64,000 nt of DNA from Monosporascus cannonballus (GCA_004154925.1 QJNS01000029.1:62001-126000), one strand, 5' to 3'. Shown: positions 12,584 to 25,602, counted from the first letter of the stretch. Numbers and translations: made by a program. The notes: generated by a model from the sequence alone, not told the origin.

Positions 12584-13525
12584 ATGACGGACGATTCTAC
12601 GACATCTGCGGAATTCTCTGTGCTCCCAATTACTATCCCTCCTCTTCCCTCCTACCCAGTCCAGGCGACACATTATATATACCTGCGAAGGAATGCGCCC
12701 AAGATAGCTACCCCCAACGACACGCGTAGCCTGTTCCTCGCGAACGTCCCCTCGGATAGCACCGAGGCTCATTTCCGAGCCCTATTTACTAGTCTAGTCG
12801 GAGCTGGGAGATTCGAGAGTATCACATTCGAACAGGACAAGAATACGGCCATATCCTCTCCCGAGCCCGCACAGGCCGCCCGACTGGCCGCGCTTCATAG
12901 AAAAAGAAAGAGAGGAGACGAAGAATCACAAAATGCGAAGGATGAAGCCGCTGCCCGGCTGCCAGACACGTGGACCCGCAGATTACATCGGAGCGGTAGT
13001 ACCGCCGTGGCCCTCCTCGCCGACGAGAAGAGCGTCGGCTCCGTCCTGAAAGCCATCAAGAAATTGAAGAAACCGAAGAAATACCCCGTCTGGGGAGAAG
13101 GCGTCAATGATAAAGCTCCGCCGCTAGGCTCACAATGGCTAAGAACGCACAACAAGCTGTCGTATCCGGGCAACGACGTCGTCCAGGCCGCCGTGGACGC
13201 GTATTTCACGGTTTTCAATAGGAGAGAGGAAGAAGCTGCCCAATTGGCCAAGAGGCTACGCAATGAGCCCGACGAAGACGGCTTTGTCACGGTCACGAGG
13301 GGCGGCAGGGCAGCACCGGCGCGGAGGGACGAAGCGGAGGAGGCCAAGAAGAAGATGCTGGAGAAACAGCAGAAGAAGAAGGACGAAATGCAGAACTTCT
13401 ACCGCTTCCAACTCCGGGAAAGGAGGAAGGCTGAGCAAGCCGATCTGTTGAAGAGATTTGCCGAGGACAAGAAGAAGGTCCAGGCGATGAAAGAGAAGAG
13501 AGGGAAGTTCCGGCCGGAGACGTGA
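12584..13525 (+). CDS. RRP7: Ribosomal RNA-processing protein 7 (Rrp7)
   Basis: A single exon encodes 313 residues. Rrp7 is a nucleolar component of the UTP-C/CURI modules of the small-subunit processome, needed for 18S rRNA maturation. The N-terminal half contains an RRM-like segment beginning TRSLFLANVPSDSTEAHFRAL (about residues 47-68) interrupted by a charged loop. The C-terminal third is the diagnostic Rrp7 tail, a basic coiled-coil region with NFYRFQLRERRKAEQ followed by FAEDKKKVQAMKEKRGKFRP at the very end. Length matches the family. The ATG at 12584 is preceded by AAA and starts the only conserved frame. It is transcribed away from the MFS gene. Confidence 0.93.
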   Translation: MTDDSTTSAEFSVLPITIPPLPSYPVQATHYIYLRRNAPKIATPNDTRSLFLANVPSDSTEAHFRALFTSLVGAGRFESITFEQDKNTAISSPEPAQAARLAALHRKRKRGDEESQNAKDEAAARLPDTWTRRLHRSGSTAVALLADEKSVGSVLKAIKKLKKPKKYPVWGEGVNDKAPPLGSQWLRTHNKLSYPGNDVVQAAVDAYFTVFNRREEEAAQLAKRLRNEPDEDGFVTVTRGGRAAPARRDEAEEAKKKMLEKQQKKKDEMQNFYRFQLRERRKAEQADLLKRFAEDKKKVQAMKEKRGKFRPET

Positions 13526-16500
13526 GAGCCTCGAATCAGACAATGGGCGATGCCTATATAAACCTACTGAATATGACGAGGGAGCAAGCGGGGCATATAA
13601 CTCCCACCTGAAGTAAGTTTGCGTCTGCACGTTATCCAATCCCTACTCATGATGACGCATGCGGGGCCAGCGAATGCAGTCCACTCTGGAGTACCAGATC
13701 CCGACAGCAGCTGCCGATAACAACCGCGAAACAACAATCTTCTCACACTCGTCTGAGAATAAAACCCCTTTCTCTTAGCAGCGTGAGCTTCGCTACCGTA
13801 TGTTTTCTAACCATCTGTTTGAGCTTAGGTACTAAACGGACTGGGGGGTGTTGTCAGATTATGCCGACGTAGCTTGGCATCTATTAGAGGCTCAATAAGA
13901 GTAGGCGAGGCCACCCCGACGCGCTCTGGTCCTGGGCCTTTCTCGAACTCACGGCCCACTAATGCAGTCGAGGCTGTTCGGTCTTCCATTATGTAAACGC
14001 CCAAAGCACCCAACAACTCGTATGTCGCATATGCCGTTTAAGACTATTCGGTCCCCATCCTCGAAGCACTCGAAGGACGACTCTCACACATACTCGATGT
14101 AGTCCAGTCCCATTTTCGTCTCTGTGCCTCGGATGGGTTGTCGTTCATGTTATGTAGGATACTACCAGATACGGGAATATCCAACGTCAAACTGACTACT
14201 CCGCTTGATTAACAGTAGCCTCTTAATAGAAAGCATTCACCAGGTTCTCGCCATAACTCCATGCAATCAACTTTGCTTTTCCGCTCACAGAAATTTACGA
14301 ACTGGGGAACAATTCAAAGATCTAGTGATTCTGCTCACTTTTACACAAGGGAAGAGGGCAGAAATAACCGAGTAGTCTTGGTAGGGAGGCTTTCGCCTTC
14401 ACGGCCACAGCGGAAAGAGCCAATCGTGTGCATATGATCCTCCGCCGAAAATCGAGCTTCCTTCTCCATCAGCACTGATAGGCATGAACGGCGCTCTCAC
14501 GACGGCCTTATACATTGATTTACGTCTAAATACCGGCACTCAACTCCATCAGTATAGGGTTATAAATACTTGGCAACATGTCATTGCTAATCCGTAATCT
14601 TTTGTCTATTGTAATCCCGGCAGAGAAATTCGCTTGAGCTGACCAGTCTTACCTCATTACGCTGCGTTACCCCGGACCAGGAATCCAAGGCGCTACATGT
14701 TGGATCTCGTGACGACCACGTTAGGCCAGGCTACGGATTATACGGCCGCGGACGAGCGGTATTTGAGCCCCTTTCCTTCCCGCACATCTAACAGGATCAT
14801 AATCGATCGGATCAAAGGGGCTTGGGAATTCATGTTCGGATGTACGAGGGCTCGCAACGCCGGCATGGGCGCCGTGGCCGACGCGAAACTTGCCTGGTAC
14901 AGCCAGCCAGCTTGAGCTGCCGCTGTTCCTGGATTCGCACGGGGATATTATGATCTGGAGGAGTCCCGTCTCCGGGGCTGATGAACGAACGACCTCTGCG
15001 AGTGAGACCTAGTCGGCATACCCCGCGTCCGGCTCCGGCCCTCGCCCTGACCTGGACCCGACGTTGAGCGCGACCGCCTCGCACGGCCCCAGGGCACGGG
15101 CGAGGCCTACTACGTCGGCAAAACGGGACCGGACCACAGCGCCCGGGTGGATGGATGCGGCGGAGGCCCGGAAGGGGTGGATGCGAAGCGCAAGGAGATC
15201 AATGAGCGGTGCTCTGGGCCCAAGTCGGTAAGAACAGTATGGCACTCCGAAGTAAGGTGGCTAAGAAAAGTTCATCAAGGGATGCTTTGCATAGTCATTT
15301 GACTAACTGGCCCACTCTTCGTATGCATACAACTCTTCGTCGCCGGAATTCAACACCCTCTACCTAAAAAAAGGGGGTATGGCCATAGTTCTGACACGTC
15401 AGTAAATGTAAGATCTTACCTCCCACATACCATGATCTATTCAGCTACTTGCACTTCCAAAAGACACTAGAATCCAGTTCGTAGCATGGTAGCTGTCACA
15501 GGAAGTTATCGAGGGTAACCGTTCTGTCTCGAAGTGTCTCATTCTTGCTGGTGCGACGAGACGAATTTAACTTTCGAGCGGGTGATAAGTCTTAACTGAG
15601 CGACGAAATACGACTCGCATGCCATCTCGGATCCATCCACTAGGCTTGTTACCGATTGAGACCACGCTACCTATGGCGTTTCAGTCCATGACAGTCAAGG
15701 TACTCCGGTCTGCACTAATTTATATCGACCCTGTCCCATCAACTAGCACTCTCGATAGAGGCTGTAATATTGCACACGGTTTCCGATTCTTGCGTAATAA
15801 TCCGCCAGGCTTATTGAAAAGCCATATCCAGCCATTCCGGCCTGGGATAAACTTTCTCCTGGGGGATAATAAGCACCTCCGTTGACAAGGTTTCAGTGCC
15901 AACGGTCAGACGAAGTGCTGACCCGGTATAATACGTCGCAAAAACGGTTGAGTTGAACGGAAGGTGGATGGGAATTGAGCTGAGGAGCAAAGGCACCCAG
16001 CATAGAGTCTTGAATCTTGAAATTCGGAATACATTGCGGACTGGATGGCGTTCCAATCCCGAACCATGCATCTCTAGTATGTTGCGAGTCCACTTCCTCT
16101 CTTAACGCTGTGTTCAAGACACGCATGAAGAAGTTGCTCGAGCCAAGTCTAGCATGTTCCACTCATCAGTATCTAGTTGATTACCGAGCATATAGTCTTT
16201 GGAGGCATGATTTCTATTGTACTAAAGCCATGATTTACTGTTGGCAAAGAGAAGCCGATAACTTACTATAAGGTGTAATGTCGGTATCGCGTATGAACTG
16301 GTCCGAATTCCCCAACTGTCTCTACAGTAGGGCTGGGTCTAGCTTACCAGAGCTGTCGAGACGACATTAATAAGTGAGTGGAAAGCGACGTTCACAGGAG
16401 AGACACTACCTGTTTCACATTATCTTCACAAAAGAAATTTAAAAAGAAAAAAAAATAAGGCTTCTTTAATTCCACCAACTTTCACGGCCGTTATCACCTG

Positions 16501-17846
16501 ACAAGCTAGCAGTACCGCTGTCATAATATCCAGGACGACGCAATTAACTTCAGCTGCCTTCTTCCAGCCAGAGGACTTACTCCCGAGGAGGAAGTCTATC
16601 TCGCGTCTCACTGCCTCTGCCGCAGGCGGTCGTTGAAACATCGTATATACTATGTTGTTATGAGCTTGGTCAGGTGTTACACAGCTGGTAAAGGAGATAT
16701 GATCGGAGTTCGAGAAATGCGGACGACTTCATAGCCATAGGCGAATTAGAACTCCGGCCTGCTACAACCTGATAACAAGTGCAAACTGCTTACACCGCAT
16801 TAGGCTGGGGGAGTGAGCGGGAGAAGGATTGCATAGGAGCTGCCACAGTGGCCATGTATTGTCACACGCCGTAATAGATCGCCTATCGAGCAAGGCGGGA
16901 GCGGCGAGAGATGGGGATGTAGCTCTAAGCCATAAGGTTGGTCTTCTGTGTATCGTTCGGTATGGCAGCCTTGCCAGGCTACTCACTGAGATCTGCCTAC
17001 TCGGGGCGCAGGAAGCCACTCAGCCTTGGAGATATTGTCAGCTTATGGAAATCATTGTACCCGCCCTTTTCGGACGTCTTCGTCGTCAAGAATACTAAGG
17101 CGGTGGGCTGGGGTTGGTAAACTGCGTCACTGATGATAGGGAACGTCTGATGAACCGTCGCGCTTATATATCCAGGGACGTATTAATTCTTCCCTCCGCA
17201 GGAGGACTTTCAGCCCCTATTCCCCCATGAACGAACCCGGCGGCTACTGACACCTCCTTAATTCATAATATTGGGGGAGGATTTTCAGGCCAGAACATGA
17301 CCGTCATGGAGAAGCGCTTGCATCTGGACATGGACCTCGGGTGTAGATCCCAACTGTTATTTTCTTGGTAGTCATCAATTGCCGCGTAGGTACCGTTAGT
17401 TTCCTCTTCCGCTTCCATCTCAAAGTGTCCATATTGTCATATTAAACGTGCTAGCAGACTGGTTCGGGACGCAAGCCAAATGCAAACGATGGCAGCGTTG
17501 TCCGTTTAACGAAATGCCCGCTTGATATTCCGGTCGGCAGCAGTGCGCTTGGGCCACTACCAATCTACAGAGATAAGATCAGTAACTCTGCATCATTTGT
17601 TCATACTGCTGATATTCGATCTTTGGAGTTTAAAGCCCGGGTCCGGGAAGCGTTGAATATCAGTATCGGACTCTCGCGGAAGGTCACCGGTACCTTCTAG
17701 AACTCCGAAGGCCCGAGGCTGATAAGACTGATAAGAGGGTGAGGGAGCTGAACGGGGGTAGTGTTGTAGGCATTGAAAGGCGGAAGGACGCAAAGTGGCG
17801 CTCGGAACACGGCCTGGATTGACTACAGGCGGCTTACCGGAGCCAA
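13526..17846. other. Gene-poor stretch downstream of RRP7
   Basis: Open frames are short and overlap on both strands without recognisable domains. A G+C-rich islet at about 14990-15240 contains a plus-strand frame with AYYVGKTGPDHSARVDG. A frame at 14697-14915 (AWEFMFGC, AVADAKLAWYSQ) looks mildly protein-like. On the minus strand 15811-16162 holds overlapping protein-like frames. These may be decayed gene fragments, but none can be assigned to a family. Confidence 0.45.
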
Positions 17847-18142
17847 CAAGTTGCAGGGGTATTTTCAGCTAGCATATTCCACTTGTCCATTATATGTCGT
17901 GATAGGTTAGTGATGTATATTCCGGTAGATTTTTCTATTGGCTGCAACATTCCACATTCTTCCTTGTAGGCCGGCAAATCCAGCTATCGAATAAACGGGC
18001 TCAACTTTTTTTCCGATGCCGATTCAAAAATGGCATGTTGCGCCCTATACAAAATGTATGGGGATGTACTTCGCTAACCCACCTATGTACGGGGGTAGTG
18101 GGCAGGTGGAGTATGCTGACTGAAAATGCCCCTTGCGACCTG
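17847..18142. mobile_element. 296-bp TIR element (MITE-like), copy B
   Basis: The left end CAAGTTGCAGGGGTATTTTC and the reverse complement of the right end (CAGGTCGCAAGGGGCATTTT) match each other and the ends of the 11535-11949 element. The inner edge also shares the pattern ATACAAAATGTATGGG near 18045 with copy A near 11865. It is shorter and more diverged, and its flanks (AA and TG) no longer show a TA duplication. It is a non-autonomous relic with no coding capacity. Confidence 0.65.
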
Positions 18143-20099
18143 TGTCTCCTGCCAGGGCTCATAGTAATTACCACATTGTTGCGTTCTTGGCGTAAATCGG
18201 GAGGCTTGCTTGGCCTGCACTTCGTTCATCGGGCCTCTGGGCCTAGACCATACATAACGTGCGCTCAGCCGACCCATCATTTACGCTAGGGGCGTCTAGT
18301 AGCCGATGGAGCCGCCCACCTATGGCCGGCTCTGAATATTCGAACTTTTGCCCAAGTTACCTACCCAAGTTACTTATATCGTAAGCAGCTTTCGAATTGA
18401 AGTCTAGGGAATCTGAACCAGAGTACAGCATTGTATCCGATAGAGGGCTCCAAGACGTCAGTATAACAATTTTTAGAGGTGGGTCGAAATTACAACTGAT
18501 CATCGCAAATGGGCGAATCAACAGGAGCGGTAACCACTTAGATTTACCATTTCAGGCAAGCTCACCGTTTTAACAGTTGTTAAAAAATCGTTGGTGTTGA
18601 TGCTTTGCGGCCATCTAGAATATAACGCACCACCCAATGTCAAATAAAGGGCGTTAAGCCATCATAAACGGAAGTACAAATTAAATTACTACATAGGGAG
18701 GCACCTAGGTAGACCAGAGTCATACTTAAGTGCACGAAAAGTCGGCCCCAAAATGCCATCAATTGACTTTATCCTTTCCAAATTGCGTGGGTGGCGCCCG
18801 AACGCCCCCATACGAGACTCCATCAAACAGACGCGCACCCAAGTGCAACCCCCAAAAGCAACCCCCGCAATCCCTGGAGATTTGCTGCTAGGAACTTCCC
18901 GCAGTTGCACGCTAATTGCTTTAATTAGGTACAAGCCCGGACCTAACAGAGGTTTGCCCATCTCGTTCCCGATCGTTAGACTGGGGCGATGCTCCGTTAA
19001 TTCCTCTTCCCATCCTCAGTGGGCATTCAATCTGCCAAGCCATTGTAGTCAACTGCGGTCCACCGTAGCGGCCCTGCCATTCAGATCTATAGACTATGCC
19101 CCGATTTGCAGAAGTTACTAAAACCAGCTTTGGGTTAGGTCAGACAGGCAGATAACAGACTAAGCTCAATTTCCATACCATGTCTTTAGTACCTACCTTG
19201 CCTTCAGCACATATCTACCTACCAGATACGTAGGTACCCGCCAAGTAGCTGCCAGGACATCCAGAAGTGCTGGCGACTTTTCCCTTTTCCCTTTCCTGAT
19301 TAATCTTGCCAGGCTCGTCCACCCATCAGACGCTGGTGTTAGCCCACTCTGTCTTATCCTCATCCAAAGTTTAGCTGCGTCGGCCAGCTCTTTCTAATTC
19401 TTGGTAGAGACTACACATCGATCGATACGAACATTAACAAACTTCCGACTGGCGTGCTCCTGGACTAGCCTCTGTTCGTCATAGATCGTATAGAGACTGT
19501 TGGGGGAACTCCCCTCTCTACTCGGATCAGGCATTCTCGCCTGCCGACGCAGCGTCGTCATTACTAGTACTGGGTTTCGACATCCTGGCGCCGATTCAAA
19601 CCACCGTCGCGCATGTCATAAGCGCCATCACTCGGTCCTGCGACCCTTCGGCAGTTGTTTCGTCTTCCTTGTACATCGGACATCCAGCTTATGAGTTCAC
19701 ACAACAGTTCTACTGCGCCTTGGTGCTATAGCTCATCGGCCATCGTCTAACGTTGGACCGTACGCGGGATCTTGTTGGCTACCATCTCGCGCCGCCTCCC
19801 GTTTGGGGCCCCGTACGTCGTGCAACGGCAGGTCTCTGCTGGATTAGCCCACGAAGAGCGAGTTCCCATCACTTTAGTGTTCTACGAGATTGGTCCAGCC
19901 GATTGTCTACTTTCCACTACTAGCTCGTCACTGTTTGCGACTCTGAAGCTCGTCACGACCGCCCCCCCTTTCGCTTCCGCCGGATACGAGAGGTACCAAT
20001 TACCATCTTCAACAGTGCGACTGAGGAGGCTCGTCTCACCAAGTGTGAACGATGTGTGGGACAAGGCAGCTCTGGAGACTCCCTGCATAGGCTGGAAGC
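18143..20099. other. Gene-free region and 5' leader/promoter of SLN1
   Basis: No supported gene. Frames at 18753-19121 and 19772-20401 have no recognisable motif, and the latter runs into SLN1 out of frame. Repeated TAGGTA/TACCTA words occur at 19190-19240. The last several hundred bases before 20100 are probably the long 5' leader of the histidine kinase gene. Confidence 0.45.
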
Positions 20100-23000
20100 A
20101 TGAGAATCCGGATCCGAGAACAGCTGGCAGCACTTGTGCTCATCGCTGTCCTACTCGCGCTTGCTGTCATCTCCATTCCGGTGTGGCTGTACGTCAACGG
20201 CTTCGTAGTTGGTGTCGAGACAGGTGGCCTTTCCTTGACTGCTTCTCTCAAAGCCGCTCAAGTTTCCTCCGAGCTCGAGATCGTCCAAACTGCATGCTCT
20301 TTCATAACTACGCGGCTACTTGTGCAGGAAGCCTTCAAGACCTTCTATGCGGGAAACGAGACCCGGGAGAACTGGGAACAGGCTACAGAGGACCTTCGTA
20401 GTGCCCTTAATGTGGGCCCCGGAGGGACGTGGACGCCGAATATCCTGCAAGCAAGACTGTATTCTCGGAACGAGACTGGTGCCCACCCACGTGGTCTCGT
20501 CCAAGTCACTGGCGCCAACCTCCCACGCATCATACTCCCCTATAAAGCCCCGAATGGCTCCGATATAGCGCTGAACGACACAGACCTGGGCTACCCCTCA
20601 GAACTGTATCCGAATATTACCTACTTCAATTCGAAAACCGAAGACCCATTCAACCCCGGCCACAATGTCTCTATTGCACGGCCGTTCCCGGATATTAGGA
20701 TCGCTTCGAGCACCAATGGCCTCATCTTAGGACCTCTGATCATCAACGAAACATATGCCCTGATATCGTACACTCTTCCCATACGAAAGAACAGCGACAA
20801 GTCCATAGTCTTAGGGTACATGACCGTCGTTGCCGAAGCGACCTCTATTGTCAATATTGTGAGCTCTTATGAGGGCCTGGGAGAGACCGGATCCGTGCTG
20901 CTAATCGGCCCTGCTACTGGTTGGAATCGATTTAGTAGATTCAACTTCCCAGCCAACTCGACGCATGACGCCGCGGCGAATTTCTCCAATGTCGATGTAG
21001 AATTTGTTTTGCCACCTCGGCCGAGGCCAGGACAGCCCGACCGGCACGCGCGACACAGCTTTGCTTCCGGAAAGTATAAGGAGCCCTTCAAGGTGAAAAA
21101 CTATGATGCCGCCTTCAGAGCCTTCACTGTGCGGAATCTTGAAGTCAACAATGCTAGTAGCATGCTTTCTACAACGAACGAGCAAGGGGTCCATGTCGCT
21201 GTCGGCTACGCCCGACCCCAAACAGCCTTGGTGAACTGGACACTCATTGTCGAACAGGACCGGGCGGAGGCTTACGTCCCGATCAACACTCTGAGGAACA
21301 TACTCTTGGGCTGCGTCTTCTCAACGATCGGACTGATACTAGTCGTGGTCTTTCCTATCGCCCACCTGAGTGTGATGCCGATTAGAAAATTGAAGACCGC
21401 CACCAAGAAATCGATGACACCCCCGGGATATGAGGAACCATCCGAGGACGAGCTGTATTCTGAAGACGACCAGGGCCGATATGCATCCGTGGCTACCAAC
21501 AAGGAACCGGAAAGGGGGCTAGTGGGCCAATTAAAAAGGTTCACGCGGGGGAAGGGTCGGAGACCGGGTACGGTGTCAGAACAGGGCAGCGATCCGCGTA
21601 GACGGAGGTTCAAGATACCTGGTAAAGTGCCGGAAAAGAAACATTACATCAGGGACGAACTTACAGAGCTGACTACTACGTTCAACGAGATGGTCGACGA
21701 GCTTACCGAGCAGTACAGCTCACTGGAGTCTAAGGTGGCGGAAAGAACACATGAGCTTGAGCAAAGTAAGAAGGCTGCCGAAGCGGCTAACGAGAGTAAG
21801 ACGCTGTTCATTGCGAACATCTCGCATGAGCTAAAAACCCCCTTGAACGGGATCCTTGGGATGTGCTCCGTTTGCATGGAAGAGGACGACCTGGTCCGCA
21901 TCAAGCAATCGTTGAAGGTTCTCTACAAGTCAGGTGACTTATTACTTCACTTGCTAGAAGATTTGCTAAGCTTCTCGAAGAACCAGATTGGTCAGCAGTT
22001 GAGCCTAGAAGAGAGGGAGTTTCGATTGGGGGACATCCGTTCACAGATACTGACGATATTTGATAAGCAAGTCCGCGAAGGTGCCATCGATTTCTCAGTG
22101 CAATTCGTAGGTCCGGATCCCCGTGTTGGCGAGGATTCCGACCCAAACAGTGTGAGCGGCATGGACGTGAAACTCCAGGCGGTTGGTCCAAACGGCGCTG
22201 GAGGACTCAAGGACATGTGTCTCTGGGGTGATCAACATCGGATCCTTCAAGTACTCATCAATCTTGTGAGCAACAGTCTCAAATTCACACAGAAAGGTGG
22301 CAAGGTTTCTGTAAGGATGAGCTGCGTGGGCGAGGTGGGGCAGCGGTCCTCTAATAGTAGGACTTCCTCATTCTCGAAGACCAGCTCAAATCGACCAGGC
22401 AGAGCTCGGCACCGCGTCGGATCCGACTCAAATGTTCCAACAAGCCCCAAGGGTTCATCGGGGCCTGTAGCCCAGTACAGGGGCACCGCACTGTCCATAA
22501 ACCCCCTGGAGCCCAAACATCCCCATGTGCGCATCCGAGAAAGATCCCCGACGCCACCACCACCGAATGCGAAGACTTTCATGTTCGAATTTGAAGTCGA
22601 GGACACGGGCCCCGGCATCCCTGAACAGATGCAGGAGAAGGTCTTTGAGCCGTTCGTTCAAGGCGATCTGGGCTTGAGCAAGAAATTTGGAGGCACTGGG
22701 TTGGGCCTGAGCATTTGTCAACAGCTAGCGCATCTGATGGGAGGAACTATTACTCTGAAGAGCACTGTCGGATTCGGCACGACCTTCACAATGCACATTC
22801 CTCTCAAGTACACGAATGACAGGTACGCTTCCAGACGTTGTGCCATACCAGATCATCCCTAACTAGAATCAAGGGCGTCGAGTACGGCATCGAGTAGTAT
22901 CAAATCTCGACCCCCGAGTGTGGGTTCAGCGGACGGTGAGGCTCGGAGGAACTCGGCAAAGCAGGTAGAGGCGGATGCTAAAGCCAGCGTCCTTGAACGG

Positions 23001-23648
23001 CAACCTAGACTCGTTGGTTGGAGCCAACCCTTCTTTGCCGCAAACCCGACCGCAGGACCAAAGCCGAGCGCCGATGACCGGATGAAGGCTGTCGAAGCAG
23101 CGGCCGCAAGCAAGAAAGAAGGGAAGCTCCGTGTTCTCGTGGCGGACGACAACAAAACGAACGTGGAGGTGGTAACAAGGATGCTCAAATTCGAGGACGT
23201 ATACGATGTGACTATCGCCAAGGACGGCCAGGAGGCCTACGACTTGGTCAAGGCGGCTATGGAGAAGAATCTTCACTTCGACCTTATCTTCATGGACGTC
23301 CAGATGCCTAACCTCGATGGTTTGCAGAGCACGCGCCTCATCCGCAAGATGGGTTATTCTGCGCCAATCGTGGCCCTGACAGCTTTTGCGGAAGAGAGCA
23401 ATGTGAGGGAGTGCATGGAGTCTGGGATGAATGAGTTCTTGAGCAAACCCATCCGGCGGCCGGCCCTCAAGCAGGTTCTTCAAAAATTCGCTACGATACC
23501 CGAGGAGCCCGAAACCTCTTCCAACCACGATCATACTTCCACGAAAACTGAGGGCCGGCCCACTTCCGATGATCAGCCTGGCTCGATAGAGGCGAAAGGG
23601 AATCCGCACATGAACGGAACCCACGAGGCGGCCGGCCGGCCAGCATAA
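20100..23648 (+). CDS. SLN1: Sln1-type hybrid histidine kinase (osmosensor)
   Basis: Two exons (20100-22822 and 22883-23648) give 1162 residues. The 60-nt intron has donor GTACGC, branch CTAAC and acceptor GAG; this acceptor is the upstream one that keeps frame and avoids a stop. The protein is the plasma-membrane sensor that feeds a phosphorelay (Ypd1, Ssk1) controlling the Hog1 MAPK pathway. Two helices (about 8-35 and 400-420) bracket an extracellular sensor rich in NxS/T sites. A charged coiled linker leads to the H-box [12 protein letters not shown] with His576. The ATP-binding domain has DTGPGIP, FVQGD and GGTGLGLSI, with a long Ser/Pro-rich insertion between its N and G boxes. The receiver has VLVADDN, the phospho-acceptor in FMDVQMP (Asp1046) and LSKPI. 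All catalytic residues are present. Confidence 0.93.
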
Positions 23649-24871
23649 TAAATACTTATCAAGCACCGAAATCAAGAAAATCCTCGCAAAACGGAGAATT
23701 GCACGAACGACATTCGATTGTGCGCAGTTCCGCCTAATATTAATTTCACAGGGCTTTTACTACGAGTCCCCGTTTTCTTTTTTCGAACCATTGAAGGCCG
23801 GCATTGACTACATTTACGATGACGAGTTAGACCGGTTGTCCCAACAAGCATTTAAGCAGCGATTTGGTAGGTTTCACGAGGAATGGAATACGAAAAGTTC
23901 AGTGTGTCATCATTCAGCGGCTGGCGAAGGGGCGTTCTTGGCTACATACTTATACGAATACGACGGAGGGCCTTACTACGAATTATTCACTAATTCTTCT
24001 CTCCCTATATTTACTATTGTAATCTGGCTCCGGCTGGAGATGCGCTGGGCGTTATTTTCGTGACTGGGCGGCGGATTTCATCGTTGGAGTCTTGGATGGG
24101 ACATGGCCCCAACGGGGTTTAGCTGATGCAACTTACGGTCTTGCTGCGGAGATACGGGAACTCCCGTAGAACGGCGAAGGGACCCTCATTAGACAGCAAT
24201 ATACGCCGGATCTGGCGACTTGAAGAATATATACCTTAGTTCTAATCGCCCCAAGCGAGTCATACTCTTCTTCATAAGGTGTCCTAGAGTGTTATATGTC
24301 TCCCCTTCAGTCGTGTTTACGCCAACGCCTCTCGATAAAAAAAAACAAACAAATATTAGAAGCGCCCTGGGTTTCGGGTTAATAAGACTCTGCAAATTCT
24401 GGAATGGTCAGAGGCGGAATTGGTTGCCATCCTCCTATCCGCATAGCCGGACTACCCGAGCCGGTGATTAGTGCAATCCGGGCGGGGAAACGCGGCCGGT
24501 CGGCTCCGATCTTCGGAATGTAGAGGTAGACGGTCCACTTCCGGAGTTAGTGTTAAGTATATATGTACATAGGTAGTTATAGTCATTCCTGAGTCTGCGG
24601 AATGGTGTTTCCACATGTGTCGTGGTTCTCTTGTTCTCTGGTGAATTACCCCGTAGGCGCCGCAAAGTATTGCCGGTTTTGAAGCTGTGTCGGCGACTTA
24701 GACTAGATCGAGGAGAAACCAAGCGCAAACCACCCCCACCCAAGCAAAGTCCTTAAACCCCGCGACCAAGATATATATATATATACCACCCGATACCACA
24801 GCGGCGCAAACTTCACCCGCCCGCATCCACGAATCCCCTCTCCTAAAGCGCCGGAAAACGGAAGGGAGAAA
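23649..24871. other. Intergenic region after SLN1
   Basis: It contains the SLN1 3' region and, near 24700-24870, the likely promoter of the next gene with a short TA repeat at about 24770-24785. A 90-codon plus-strand frame at 23791-24063 (AGIDYIYDDELDRLSQQAFK) looks somewhat protein-like but has no recognised family and no clear start. It may be a gene fragment. Confidence 0.4.
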
Positions 24872-25602
24872 ATGCGCATCCCCTACACCCCCTCCCCGCC
24901 GCAACCGACGAGCGCCGAGGACGCGGCGATAGTCGGCCGCATACAGCAGCGCCGCGCGCCGCGGCCCCTGCAGCCGCTCGACCTCGCGCTGCTGCACGCG
25001 CCGCCCGTCGCCGACGGCTGGAACGCGTTCCTGGGCTCGGTGCGCCAGCGCACGACGCTCGACCCGGGCCTCCGCGAGCTCCTCATCTGCCGCGTCGCCG
25101 TCTGCAACGGCGCCTGGTACGAGTGGGCGCACCACGCGCCCCTGGCGCTGGCCGCCGGCGTCGGCGAGGAGGCCATGGCCGCCGGCGGGGTCGTGAGGAG
25201 GGAGGGGCCGCTGGGCGTCGGGAAGGCGGGGGACGGGGGAGCGGAGGAATGGAGGACCGTCGGCCTGTCCGAGAAGATGTGGGCTGCGCTCCGCGTCGCG
25301 GACGAGATGACGAGGAACGTGCGCGTGCGCGACGAGACCTTCGATGCGCTCAGGAGGTGCTGCAGTGAGAGGGAGGTCGTGGAGGTCGTTGCTACGGTGG
25401 GTCCTCTTCTCTCCCTTCTATTGCGGGAGGCGACTGCCTCCGGTTGGAGGGGCCCGAAGCGGAGTGATGCTGACTGGCTCAATGCCTGTCTTAGGTCGCG
25501 GCTTATAACTGCGTCAGTCGATTTCTGGTCGCGCTGGACGGTAGGTGTTTATTAATCCTCTTCCTTCGTTATCGCGGGAGGCGGACGTTAACGCGACAAT
25601 AG
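24872..25602 (+). CDS. Carboxymuconolactone decarboxylase-like (AhpD-fold) protein
   Basis: Two exons (24872-25396 and 25495-25602) give 210 residues. The 98-nt GT-AG intron was placed because the join restores EVVATVAAYNCVSRFLVAL, the typical last helix of fungal members. The core motif RELLICRVAVCNGAWYEWAH (about residues 69-88) is the CMD/AhpD helix pair. It lacks the CxxC of peroxidase-type AhpD and so resembles the decarboxylase-like group. Family members act on gamma-lactones or have unassigned roles. The coding sequence is much more G+C-rich than its flanks. The last residues are uncertain: a GT at about 25541 could start another short intron giving an earlier stop. Confidence 0.8.

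Noticed and set aside
22823..22866. A shorter SLN1 intron ending at CTAACTAG (22866)
   Set aside because: It leads to a stop within a few codons; the acceptor at 22882 keeps frame and leaves a proper branch-to-acceptor distance.
23791..24063. A 90-codon frame after SLN1 as a gene
   Set aside because: No recognised motif, no clear start and position in the probable 3' flank.
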